Shown in pieces: positions 50,076-59,908 of a stretch of 64,000 nucleotides of DNA. The notes under the pieces are model-generated. The model ran no database searches and was not told where the DNA came from. It saw nothing but the letters and a program-made list of their open reading frames with translations. The position numbers were made by a program, and so were the translations under genes. The DNA is from Planctomycetota bacterium. Its GTDB lineage: Bacteria > Planctomycetota > Phycisphaerae > WQYP01. Location of the stretch: positions 1-64,000 of the forward strand of contig JAJYDW010000012.1 of NCBI GenBank assembly GCA_021790385.1, written 5' to 3'. How positions within the stretch are numbered: the first letter of the stretch is position 1; every line of letters starts with the position of its first letter.

Positions 50076-50089
50076 GTGATCATGATCAC
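50076..50089. promoter_or_regulatory. Perfect 14-bp palindrome GTGATCATGATCAC (CRP/FNR-like half sites)
   Basis: In context TGTGA-TCATGA-TCACG, 36 bp upstream of the ICMT-family start. Confidence 0.4.
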
Positions 50090-50331
50090 GTGATAAATGG
50101 TGTGTTAACGCTGTGTGTCGGATAAACAACCTAACCGCCTCGCTACATCGAACCACCGCACCAATGTCGTCGTTGTACGTAACGCAAAGCCTGCGGGCAC
50201 GCTGCAGTCGCGTAAGATAGTAAAGGGCCGCTTGTCAGCGGGTTTTCAAAAGCGGTTGATAAAAGAATATGACCGCTATATTATTTCCTTTTAATAAATT
50301 GTTATTGCCGCCAGTATTCATATTACGCATC

Positions 50332-53300
50332 TTAACGCGAGGTAACTTGATAGCTGCCGGGGGTATCAATTCTTATATACCTTCGCCGCCCCATGGTGTA
50401 AATCATCCTTGGCCGTTTTCCATTGAGACGGATATGCAGGCCGCGAACACCAACTGTTGCGGCCACGCCAGGTGGCAGCCGCAATGATACCACACGTTCC
50501 GTCGCAGTCTTTTCGGCTTTCACCTCAATATTGCCGCGGGGTGTCGGTACCCGGCCGGCAACCCAGGCCAGATTCCCCAGATGCGGTATAACGGTCGCCT
50601 TGGCAAAACCTGCTGCGGTCGGTTGCACCCCCAGCACGTACTCGGTAAGCCAGGTCGTAACCCCACAAGACCAGCCATGGCACAAACTTACAAAATATCC
50701 AGGACGATTATCCGCCTGCAAATAGCGGTGAAAATGTTTTTTCGGCCAGCGTGGATCATAAGCCTCCCAAAACGTCGTAGCACCTTCATGGATCATACCT
50801 CCCCAGTAGGAACGGATGAATCGCAGAGCCTGCATGGTGCGTCCTAAATTCCCCAGCGATTGAAGCACAAAGTAGTTATAATAAGGTGTGGTCACCTGCC
50901 GCCAGGCCGGACAACCGGGGCCAAGAATGGTTTTGGCAATAGCCTGCCGTTGTATTCTATCGGCGACGCCGGCATAAATTGCCATGGCATTGACCTGCCG
51001 CAGGCGGGTAAACGTATGAGTTTTGGCATTTGGCAGATAACGGCGGGCCGCGGTTACAAGCCGCCTATACCAATGCAGGTATATTTCGGCTCCGGCCTTG
51101 TCCTGGATTGCTTGAAGCAGAAATGCCGCCCGCTGTACGGCCAGGCAGGTGTATAAGTCTACGGCGACACGTTCCTGGGGCGTGTCGCCGGAATTCAGAT
51201 GGGGAGCCCAATCGGTAAAACACCAATGATTCCACTTGTTGGTAAAAATGTTACGATGGTCAAATCCACGTTTCATATAACGCAGCATGGATAACAGCAT
51301 CCGGCGCTGCCGACGAATATATTGTATATCTCCTGTGTGCATGTAAAGATCATACAATGCACAGATCCATGCATTCGAATATCCTACGATTCCGTTGATG
51401 TAATTTTCCGGCAGGGCCGCCGGTGGCTTATTCCCTTGAGCATTACGCCTCAGGGCGCTCATCGTTCGCTCGAGCAGAAATTTATTAAGAAAAACATTTT
51501 CAATCACACTGCCCTCAATCTGCAGATCGCCCATCCACATTCCACGGTCACGTTTAGGTGCATCATAGATGTGATTTTGCATGCACAGGTGTACAGTGTA
51601 CGCTCCTGTATACCATATACGGGTCAACAGGGGACTGGAGCAGGCAAAAGTCCCGCGGTACTTAACGGGACTGTATTGAAAATCGAGTTGCAGGCTATTG
51701 ATATGGATTGGTACTGTCCCGAGGAAACGAATGGCGGCATAGCGAAATCCAAAACTTTGCGGAACCGTCGCGGCGATGGTATGTGTGGACAAATGCAGAG
51801 TTTGTATGTCGGCCCAGGGACCATCACCGGCCTCAACCCCCGGATACAGAGCCTCGCCAGCGGACTCTCCCATATGAACCAGCAGCGTCCCATGGTTGCC
51901 GCGAAACTTAAGCTGGCCGGTTACCTCCCGGCCAAAATCCAGCAGCAATTCGGGGCTGCCTGCGGCTGATGCCGGCCAACCTGCCTGCACCGCCCTGCCA
52001 ATATTGCGGTCAACATGCGCAGCACTCCGGATCGTAAGTTGAAAATTGTGTATCGTGCCGCCGTCCGCATTATCACCTATGAACACAGCGGAAATTTTAT
52101 GCAGATCCGCCGGCGTCAAGGACCCGGCGGTGCAGGTGCGGTTTGACAAGCCGCGGCCATCCCAGAAGCTCACCCTGCCGTTGCCTGAGTTGATGCTGAT
52201 TTGAAACCTCTGGGTCACACGGTTACCAGCCTTGGCATAGGTTGTCCGGCCGTGGTGCGTGCCGCCACCCCAAAAAGTTTGTGCCGACACTTGCTGCTTA
52301 ACCAGTTTGTACAGCACCCACGCCATAGAGGACGGATTGTTGGGATTGGCTGTGGTCTTGCCGCCAAAGCCCAAGGCCAGCCATGGTCCGGCACTGCTGG
52401 CATGCGGCACAAGCGTGGCTGAGAGAGTATAGATGTGATCCGGCAATATCGTAAGGGGCAAATAGGCGCTGCCATTGACAGTGATGGCCACGGCGACATC
52501 CGAACCACTTGCCAAAAATTGCCCAGGTGCGGCATTCCAGGTGGCGTTTGTGGTATTAATGGGTGCCGGGGCGGTTCCGTTAATGTCTTCCGGATGAGCA
52601 ACGCTGCCTCGCTCAAAATCATCATGGTAAACCAGTTTTTCCGGCACCTCATGCGGCCGCGGATGCACCAGCAGTGCGGGCTGCCTGCCGCGAAGCAGCG
52701 TTGTTATTCCGGCAAAGGCCCGTCTGTCGTGAACCACGTAGACGCGACACGGCCGAAGATAAAGATGCGCCAACCGCGGGTTGGTCTTTAATCTCTGAAA
52801 CCGTGTAACATCATACGTAGGATCCAGGGCTGTAGGAGGTTGGAGAAACACACTTATACCGTTTTTTTCCGTCGGCGAACCATAAGCCGGCCCCAGCATT
52901 TCTATTTTGCTGAACTCCGGCATGAAAGAGAAATGGGAGATGGTTTGGACCGCTACCGCCGCGCCGCTACCGCCGGTAAAGCCGACCCAGGCTTTCGAAG
53001 CCGGCGCCCAAAAGGCAAGGCGGGTTTGCCACGTGGCACCGGTTTGCATATCCTTAAGCGCCACGTGCAGCATCAGGCCGTTAAAATTAAGTTGCACGCG
53101 TATCCGATGCCCCGAACCCAGGTGTACCGCGCCGGTGGGTATGAAAGCTCCAATATGACCGCAGGCCGGCCCCGCGTAGAAGCCGCTGCCTTTTCCGAGG
53201 ATGTTAAATGCCACCGCCGCGCTGTCGCTAATTCCGCCGTAACCTAATTCTGCACCATTACCGCCGAGAGCGCGGCCTCCGCGTGGATCGCGCTCCAGCA

Positions 53301-56300
53301 CAAAAGCGAACCCATCGCCTCCTGCCACACCGGTCTGATAGGTAAATTGGGCACGAAACGCACTGCTGCGCCAGGGACTTGCCGAGAAAGCAGAAGTCGC
53401 TTCATCAGGCTTGCCGTTGGTTAAGGTAAGAACAGTGCAGGCTTTATTAAATCCCACCGCTTTAGCTGTGCTGTTGACTGCCCCAAAATGGGAAAACAAG
53501 CCGAGTGTGGCTGGCTTTGCGGGGCGACTTGACATGGATGGCGGCCTGTCATCCGGAGCGCTACCCCAATGCCGGTCAGGCTTGTCTCCAAGGGCAACGA
53601 ACATTGACCCTCCGCGGACGATGGCTGCTTGTTTAATCCAGCAATGGGGCGACGGCGTGCCGTCGAGGGTAACAGATTGAATGTATTGATTCCTGGCTGA
53701 AGCCTTGGGAGAGTTGATTGTAAAGGTTTTGCCTCGGTATGGTGATCGCAAGTGAATAACAACATGGCGAAAAACGGGTGAGCAGAGTTCGAAAGCCGGC
53801 CGCCCCGGATCTGCCGGGTACATGCCCATCATGCTGAATATTACCCAGGAGGACATTGCGCCGCAGTCATCATTGCCGGCAAGTCCCGTGGGAGTAACGT
53901 TGTAGTCTTGCTGAACCAGGCGGCGAACCAGTTCCTGTGTTTTCCATGGCTGTCTGCAATAGTCATAAAGAAACGGCGCTTCGATATCGGGTTCATTGTA
54001 AGCATTGTAATAGCGTCCGCTCCACTCAAGGGTGATATAATGGAAGAAGCGGTTCAAACGCTGTATAAAACGATGTTGCCCCATCCGTTGAATTAGCCCG
54101 GCGATGTCCTGCGGCACGTACCACTGGTATTCCCACGCAGGACCTTCCACATAAGGGTGTGCGGCAAAGGTGAACGGCCGTGCCGCCGGATTAAAAGGCG
54201 AAGCCCAGCGGCCATTTTTCAGCCGGGGGCGCATAAACTTTGTGGTCGGATCGAAAAGATTTATCCAATACATGGCGCGGTGCCGCAGACGCCGGGCATC
54301 CGCGGTTCTGCCCAAATCCCTGGCTACCCTTGCCAGCGCCGAATAGGCGTAGCAGCCCTCCTCGGTTTTAGAGACCGAGCCGCCAATTCCACTGTCGGTG
54401 GGAATATAATGAAGTTTGTTCATATAAGCGATGCCTGTTTCACCAGTATAGGCTTTCCCGGGCGGAGCAGGCTCCGTAGCATCCTTAAACATTGCGCGGT
54501 AGGCCGCTTTCATGTTGAAATCATGCAGGCCATATTCCCACGCCGTACATATTACCGTGGTCAGCGGACTTCCTACCATAATATTGGTATATTTGTTGGC
54601 TTCCGGCCAACGCGGCATCCACCCTCCCTGTCGCACGTCGCGCACCAGCGACTGGCACATCTGCTCCATGCGCCCGGGCGCAACCAGCGCCAACAATGGT
54701 ACTTCGTCACGATAGATGTCCCATCCGGAATAATCTGTGTATTGTATCCCCCCGGGGCTAAGATCATGGATGCGGTTATCAAATCCGATATAGCGACCAT
54801 TTACATCCGAAAAAATACTCGGCATCAGCAGGCTGTGATACAACGCCGTGTAAAAAATCATCTTCTGCGCCGCAGTACCACCGTGCACGCTGATACGATG
54901 AAGAATGTGGTTCCACGCCTGCATCGCAGCTTGGCGTACCTGGTTGAATGACTTTCCGCCCAGTTCCGCGGCCAGATTTTTGCGAGCGTCATCTATACTC
55001 ACATAGGAAATGCCTATTTTTACGGTAATGATGCGTGGTCCTTGCGGCGACCAGCTTACGTATGCACCTACATGCGGTTGTCCCACACCGGACTGCATCG
55101 CCTGACCAGAGCCACTTGTTCTTTCTTTATTCGCCTTCCATGTTCCATAACGCCAAAACGGCGAACTGAACTGCATCACAAAATAGACCGTGTAATATGG
55201 CGAGCCTTGTGCCATACAGCGGCTGGTGACCAAGCCTTCCACTTCGCGCGGACCTGCTATCCGAACCTGCGCTGCACGTGTACGGGTCATCGTATGGCTG
55301 ATGGGAATAAGCAGGTTGGCGCGTTTTCCGGATGGAAACGTAAAGCGTGCCATGCTCGCTCGCGTGGCCGATGTTAATTCCACATTTACATTCGGTGTGA
55401 GCAGCCGCACCTGATAATAACCAACTTGTGCGGATTCCTGCCGATGGCTGAAACGCGATGTATAATGTTGTGTGTTCACGGATCCGGTGGTAGCGGTAAA
55501 AAATACATCCCCTTCGTCATTCATCCCCACGCCGGACATATGGAGCATGCTGAAACCGAGTATTCTGGAATCCCGATAATAGTATCCCATGGACCGCGGT
55601 CGTGTATCCGGACTAATCTGCACCATACCAAATGGCATCACCGGGCCGGGGAATTCTGCACCCGTGTTGGCGGTACCAATGAAGGGATTCACAAATGCTG
55701 TCAGTGGCGCTCGCCCGGACTTTCCTGGCATAATTTCCGGGAGGCCCAGCATCCGGCGCAGTTGTGGTAGCGTCAATGTTGCTACGCGCCGCGGCTGGAG
55801 CGATACAAAGGTAAAATGGCTGATTTTCTGTACCGCGGTGGCTGCACCGCTCGCCCCGGTAAAGCCTACGTACGCCCGGCGGTTTTCCGGTGCAAAGGGT
55901 GACGTCATCCGGTAAATTGCGTGCGTTTTCATATCTGCAAGAGTAACACGCAAAATCACCCCATTGAAAATCGCCGTTACGCGTATCAAATCGCCGCTGG
56001 ACAGATTGACCGGAGAGACGGGGGTGAAGGGGCCGGTCTGACCATTCATACCCAGAAGAGAAATGCCGTTCGAAAGAACATCCAACTCCAGGGCGTAACT
56101 GCCATTGATAGAATTATTTTGACCGCCCAACCCCAAATTTCCGCCGTTGCCTCCCAACGCCCGGACTCCACGCGGATCTCGTTGCAGCACAAGGGCCACC
56201 CCGTCGCCACCGCCGCCTGACGGAACTTTAGCTTGGTAGGTGAAAGCCGCCCGGAACGCGCCAACGCGTTGCCTGGTCGGAAAAAAGCAACTCGTCGCCT

Positions 56301-56481
56301 CGTTACGCTTGCCATCCGTAAGGATCAGTATAGTTTTGGACTTTTTCAATTTCGAGGATGTGCCGGCGGTATTCACTGCCGCAAAGCCCTCGAATCCCTG
56401 AATATTACCACGCCCCACCGCCGAGCAGGCCAGTAATACAATCAACAGAATCGCGAGGAATACCGTTCTATGGTTTCTCAT
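50332..56481 (-). CDS. Modular lectin-GH92-lectin-rhamnosidase-like fusion enzyme, 2049 aa
   Basis: GH92 motif FVNPFIGTANTGAEFPGPVMPFGMVQISPDT; two L-type-lectin-like repeats (DGVALVLQRDPRGVRALGGNG / DGFAFVLERDPRGGRALGGNG); GH78-like YDAPKRDRGMWMGDLQIEGSVIENVF. Confidence 0.85.
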   Translation of the reverse strand: MRNHRTVFLAILLIVLLACSAVGRGNIQGFEGFAAVNTAGTSSKLKKSKTILILTDGKRNEATSCFFPTRQRVGAFRAAFTYQAKVPSGGGGDGVALVLQRDPRGVRALGGNGGNLGLGGQNNSINGSYALELDVLSNGISLLGMNGQTGPFTPVSPVNLSSGDLIRVTAIFNGVILRVTLADMKTHAIYRMTSPFAPENRRAYVGFTGASGAATAVQKISHFTFVSLQPRRVATLTLPQLRRMLGLPEIMPGKSGRAPLTAFVNPFIGTANTGAEFPGPVMPFGMVQISPDTRPRSMGYYYRDSRILGFSMLHMSGVGMNDEGDVFFTATTGSVNTQHYTSRFSHRQESAQVGYYQVRLLTPNVNVELTSATRASMARFTFPSGKRANLLIPISHTMTRTRAAQVRIAGPREVEGLVTSRCMAQGSPYYTVYFVMQFSSPFWRYGTWKANKERTSGSGQAMQSGVGQPHVGAYVSWSPQGPRIITVKIGISYVSIDDARKNLAAELGGKSFNQVRQAAMQAWNHILHRISVHGGTAAQKMIFYTALYHSLLMPSIFSDVNGRYIGFDNRIHDLSPGGIQYTDYSGWDIYRDEVPLLALVAPGRMEQMCQSLVRDVRQGGWMPRWPEANKYTNIMVGSPLTTVICTAWEYGLHDFNMKAAYRAMFKDATEPAPPGKAYTGETGIAYMNKLHYIPTDSGIGGSVSKTEEGCYAYSALARVARDLGRTADARRLRHRAMYWINLFDPTTKFMRPRLKNGRWASPFNPAARPFTFAAHPYVEGPAWEYQWYVPQDIAGLIQRMGQHRFIQRLNRFFHYITLEWSGRYYNAYNEPDIEAPFLYDYCRQPWKTQELVRRLVQQDYNVTPTGLAGNDDCGAMSSWVIFSMMGMYPADPGRPAFELCSPVFRHVVIHLRSPYRGKTFTINSPKASARNQYIQSVTLDGTPSPHCWIKQAAIVRGGSMFVALGDKPDRHWGSAPDDRPPSMSSRPAKPATLGLFSHFGAVNSTAKAVGFNKACTVLTLTNGKPDEATSAFSASPWRSSAFRAQFTYQTGVAGGDGFAFVLERDPRGGRALGGNGAELGYGGISDSAAVAFNILGKGSGFYAGPACGHIGAFIPTGAVHLGSGHRIRVQLNFNGLMLHVALKDMQTGATWQTRLAFWAPASKAWVGFTGGSGAAVAVQTISHFSFMPEFSKIEMLGPAYGSPTEKNGISVFLQPPTALDPTYDVTRFQRLKTNPRLAHLYLRPCRVYVVHDRRAFAGITTLLRGRQPALLVHPRPHEVPEKLVYHDDFERGSVAHPEDINGTAPAPINTTNATWNAAPGQFLASGSDVAVAITVNGSAYLPLTILPDHIYTLSATLVPHASSAGPWLALGFGGKTTANPNNPSSMAWVLYKLVKQQVSAQTFWGGGTHHGRTTYAKAGNRVTQRFQISINSGNGRVSFWDGRGLSNRTCTAGSLTPADLHKISAVFIGDNADGGTIHNFQLTIRSAAHVDRNIGRAVQAGWPASAAGSPELLLDFGREVTGQLKFRGNHGTLLVHMGESAGEALYPGVEAGDGPWADIQTLHLSTHTIAATVPQSFGFRYAAIRFLGTVPIHINSLQLDFQYSPVKYRGTFACSSPLLTRIWYTGAYTVHLCMQNHIYDAPKRDRGMWMGDLQIEGSVIENVFLNKFLLERTMSALRRNAQGNKPPAALPENYINGIVGYSNAWICALYDLYMHTGDIQYIRRQRRMLLSMLRYMKRGFDHRNIFTNKWNHWCFTDWAPHLNSGDTPQERVAVDLYTCLAVQRAAFLLQAIQDKAGAEIYLHWYRRLVTAARRYLPNAKTHTFTRLRQVNAMAIYAGVADRIQRQAIAKTILGPGCPAWRQVTTPYYNYFVLQSLGNLGRTMQALRFIRSYWGGMIHEGATTFWEAYDPRWPKKHFHRYLQADNRPGYFVSLCHGWSCGVTTWLTEYVLGVQPTAAGFAKATVIPHLGNLAWVAGRVPTPRGNIEVKAEKTATERVVSLRLPPGVAATVGVRGLHIRLNGKRPRMIYTMGRRRYIRIDTPGSYQVTSR

Positions 56482-56544
56482 CAGTTATCGTCTCCTATGG
56501 CAGAGGTCAGTCGGTTCCAGTTCGCCAGCGAATTTGGAATGATG

Positions 56545-57528
56545 CTATTCCCAGAAATCGAAAATGCTAAGCGTGTAATTGCAGTGCAGTTGGGATGGAC
56601 CTTTCCATTCCACCGAACCATCGCTGTATAAAATATTGGATCCCGCCGCACTACCAGAGTCCACATGGTTGGAAATGGGCTCTGGCCACTGCGAAAAGAA
56701 CCAGTTGCCTCCGTAACTTGCCGTGAGATCGCTACCCATAATACCGTGCGGATTGTGCAAACCTTGCTGTGTAAACAATGCTGACGGATCAAGATAATTT
56801 ATATTTGAGGTTACCTGTGTCCATGGATTGGTCACAGTACCAGTGGTTGCGCCCGAGTTGCCTTGCGCCCGGCCCACCCAATAACAGTAGCCAAGGTAAA
56901 CATTGGTCCACCACGTTATATTGTTATCGGCGGTTTGGGCCAGATTCGGCTGCCATACCGGGGCATACGTGGGCAGATAATTACTTGGATTGGCCGGGCC
57001 GAAAAAACCCGCCTGCGGACAATAAAAGAATGTCGGATTTGTAATGATACCGTCGGTAAATAACAGCCCAAAGCCCCACGGAGTCGGAATTTCCGCGGAC
57101 TCTCCCGTATTACGTGAAAGATGTCCAAAAGGCCAATCGCCAGGATCCGTAGGCGGATAGGCTTGATATTCTTCCACGTAAATTTGCACACCCTGCCCCA
57201 ACTCACGCAAATTCGAGGCACAGATCATTTCTTCCGCGTCATTATGGGCGGAGGAGAGCGCCGGCAAAAGCAACGCAATGAGCAACGCAATAATAAAAAT
57301 CACCACCAAAAGTTCCACGAGGGTAAAACCGTATAGGGGCCGTTGGAAACAATTACGCTTCCGCGACGGCATGCCGGGATCGGACTTCTGCCAACTGCTG
57401 CCACAAAGAGACGTCTTAGACCGGAAGTTGCCGGCGTTTACTAACCAGTCGTAACCTGTGGTTTTCATAAATCTACCCTTACTATCTTTGCCGTGATTCC
57501 AAATGGCCGCAGTCTCCATCTGTGGCAC
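56545..57528 (-). CDS. Prepilin-type N-terminal cleavage/methylation domain protein
   Basis: [51 protein letters not shown]-terminal YSDGSVEWKGP. Confidence 0.9.
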   Translation of the reverse strand: MPQMETAAIWNHGKDSKGRFMKTTGYDWLVNAGNFRSKTSLCGSSWQKSDPGMPSRKRNCFQRPLYGFTLVELLVVIFIIALLIALLLPALSSAHNDAEEMICASNLRELGQGVQIYVEEYQAYPPTDPGDWPFGHLSRNTGESAEIPTPWGFGLLFTDGIITNPTFFYCPQAGFFGPANPSNYLPTYAPVWQPNLAQTADNNITWWTNVYLGYCYWVGRAQGNSGATTGTVTNPWTQVTSNINYLDPSALFTQQGLHNPHGIMGSDLTASYGGNWFFSQWPEPISNHVDSGSAAGSNILYSDGSVEWKGPSQLHCNYTLSIFDFWE

Positions 57529-57531
57529 TGA

Positions 57532-58104
57532 TCATCGGGTGTTACGCAGAGCCATAAAAAATTGTGCCATCGCGGCATGTATTTCCGGATTACCGCCGGC
57601 CAGGCCTATAGCCATAGTTCTCTGCAGGTCATTTCCACCATTTCGGAATGGTGCGGGAAACATCGCTTGTATTTGCTCAACCACCGCCTGTCGCTGCTTT
57701 TTAGTAGCATCAGCAAAGACTAAAGATCGCATCGCAAAACGTAAACGCGTTCGTTCGACCACCGCGCGTTGCTGTTCGGGAGTGGCATGGGCAAAGGCTA
57801 GGAAGAAAACTTCGTACCGCCAACGACGTTTTTGTGACAGAACGTGACGTTGGGTGGCGGTCATCTTGTGCCAGACCACACCACTCACCGGGTGAAGCCG
57901 GGGAAATGCCAAAGGTGCGCCACGCATTTTCGCCAGCATTCCCCATACCTTTGGCGGAATGCCTGCCACTGGAGTGGGCCGGGCCATCAGAATGATTCGC
58001 CCATAAACCAGTGCAATTCCAAATAGCAGCAAAACCAGCACAATCAGCGACCGCCGTTTGCGAAAAGATCGCGTAAGTCCAACGCTATCCAGCATTCTTC
58101 GCAT
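57532..58104 (-). CDS. Single-TM protein of unknown function with an internal helical repeat
   Basis: 190 aa; LAFAHATPEQQRAVVERTRLRFAM / LVFADATKKQRQAVVEQIQAMF. Confidence 0.6.
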   Translation of the reverse strand: MRRMLDSVGLTRSFRKRRSLIVLVLLLFGIALVYGRIILMARPTPVAGIPPKVWGMLAKMRGAPLAFPRLHPVSGVVWHKMTATQRHVLSQKRRWRYEVFFLAFAHATPEQQRAVVERTRLRFAMRSLVFADATKKQRQAVVEQIQAMFPAPFRNGGNDLQRTMAIGLAGGNPEIHAAMAQFFMALRNTR

Positions 58105-58213
58105 GATAAATTCCCTTTGCTCGCAGGAGATCGAAAAGCTGCCGGTTGTGCTAGGCCGGCGGGCATACGTCTACAACCTCAGACAACGTGGGCCATACTC
58201 TCCATATCCATTT

Positions 58214-58906
58214 TTAATACCCCATATAAAAGCCTTCGGGCAGCGCCTGGGGCGCGGAAATCCGATGAAACACCCATGGTTTTTTTGCGGCAAGTTTTGC
58301 GCCGGCGGGGCTGGAAATAAACTTCACCAGAGCCGCTGGCGAATCCATCGCCTTCCCCGCAATGGAGATATTCTTTGCCAAATGACCACTCATATAAGGC
58401 GTGATCGCAATTTTATCAGGGGTGATGGAATCCATCCGGACCACAAAATAAACATGCGCCATACCAGTTCTTCTCGCCGATGCGATTAAGGATTGCGTAA
58501 ACTGCTTCTGCCCATCTTTACCCGCTTGCAGATCTTTTTTCAGCGTAGCTATATTCCCGCGTTGATCGATGAGGTTAGGCATAAATACCTGGCAGGATAA
58601 ATATTGATGTGCATCCACCGTGGTCAACCACGCCTCAATCAATCCGCAGCCAATTTGCTGCTGCCTTGCCCCAAAACGCACCGCCTCCACCAGATAACTG
58701 CGAGGACCTCGCGGGTAGATAGCCAACGTGGTCTGCACGCCCTCTTTATCCTTGCGGCTCCACACACCCAACAGAGTGCGATCTGGTGTGGCCGTCGCCA
58801 TCGAACTTAGAGGCTGGTTAAAATACTCTGGGCCAGCGCACCCGCCGATAATTGCTGTTAATAGAACAGCCATTACACCCATAAAAACCAATCGAATTGT
58901 TGACAT
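58214..58906 (-). CDS. Lipoprotein, paralogue of 48677-49408
   Basis: Lipobox IIGGC; LLGVWSRKDKEGVQTTLAIYPRGPRSYLVEAV; ATG 58906 after AAAGGAG. Confidence 0.75.
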   Translation of the reverse strand: MSTIRLVFMGVMAVLLTAIIGGCAGPEYFNQPLSSMATATPDRTLLGVWSRKDKEGVQTTLAIYPRGPRSYLVEAVRFGARQQQIGCGLIEAWLTTVDAHQYLSCQVFMPNLIDQRGNIATLKKDLQAGKDGQKQFTQSLIASARRTGMAHVYFVVRMDSITPDKIAITPYMSGHLAKNISIAGKAMDSPAALVKFISSPAGAKLAAKKPWVFHRISAPQALPEGFYMGY

Positions 58907-58990
58907 TGTCAGCACTCCTTTATTTTCCATCCGGTATTTCAAAAAAAACAGTTCGTGTTTCAAAATGTCGATGCCGACCGACACCTACCG

Positions 58991-59674
58991 TTATGGACTG
59001 GTGTAAAATGCGACCGGCAGGGCCGATTTTGCGGTGGCCCGCTCAAATACCCGCGACTGGCTTGCGGCCAGTTGCCGTCCGGCGGGACTGCGAATAAACG
59101 CTACCAACGCCTTGCGCGAACTCACTATGCCTTCCGCCATCGTTAGCGATCCGAGAGCGTTTTTGCCCAGCATGGGCGTAATGACAATCCGATTCGGACT
59201 CATCGAATCCAGTCGCAAGGCGAAATATGTTCGAGCCAGGCCGGTCTCTCGCGCTGAATCAATCATCGTCCTTACCAGGGAACGCCGCGCGCCGCCGTCG
59301 GCGGTCAGGCTTTTTTGCAGAGTGGCAATGTTTTCCGGCTGGTCGGTAAGATTGGGCAACATCCATTGGCAAAATAAATAGCGATGCCCACCTACTCGCT
59401 GCAGTTGTGCCGTCGCCAACCCGCAGCCGATCAGTGGCCGTCTGGTGAAAAATGGCACTGCCTGCACCAGATAAGATCGTCTCCGCAGAGGATAAACCAC
59501 GGCCGTTAGATTAACACCCTTCTTGTGGCTGTGCCAATTCCAGATCCCCACCAAAGCCAGATTTGGTTTCGCACCGACCGTCGGGTGGTGCCCGGCGCAG
59601 CCGGCACACGACATGAGCAAAGTCCCGAAGATGAGTGGAATTACGCTGGGCACTCGAAGCTGAGCCATGGTCAT
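58991..59674 (-). CDS. Lipoprotein, paralogue of 58214-58906
   Basis: LALVGIWNWHSHKKGVNLTAVVYPLRRRSYLVQAV...NLTDQPENIATLQKSL versus NLIDQRGNIATLKKDL; RBS AAAAGGAG. Confidence 0.75.
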   Translation of the reverse strand: MTMAQLRVPSVIPLIFGTLLMSCAGCAGHHPTVGAKPNLALVGIWNWHSHKKGVNLTAVVYPLRRRSYLVQAVPFFTRRPLIGCGLATAQLQRVGGHRYLFCQWMLPNLTDQPENIATLQKSLTADGGARRSLVRTMIDSARETGLARTYFALRLDSMSPNRIVITPMLGKNALGSLTMAEGIVSSRKALVAFIRSPAGRQLAASQSRVFERATAKSALPVAFYTSP

Positions 59675-59908
59675 GTTAAAACTCCTTTTCTTTCTTACAA
59701 CCGTTACCCGGCAAATTACCGGTTCCGCCAACACCGCCGCTTCTGATTTCAGCAGCAAACGGCACCGCCACCCTCTCACCTTCTCCTTGATGGCGGTAAT
59801 GTTACATCAACCGGCAATAAAAAGCAAGTCTTATTTTTCATTAGTTATCCTGTGTATCGTGCGTTTATACCTATTTAAAGCCAGATATAGTGAATAATAT
59901 TTACTATA

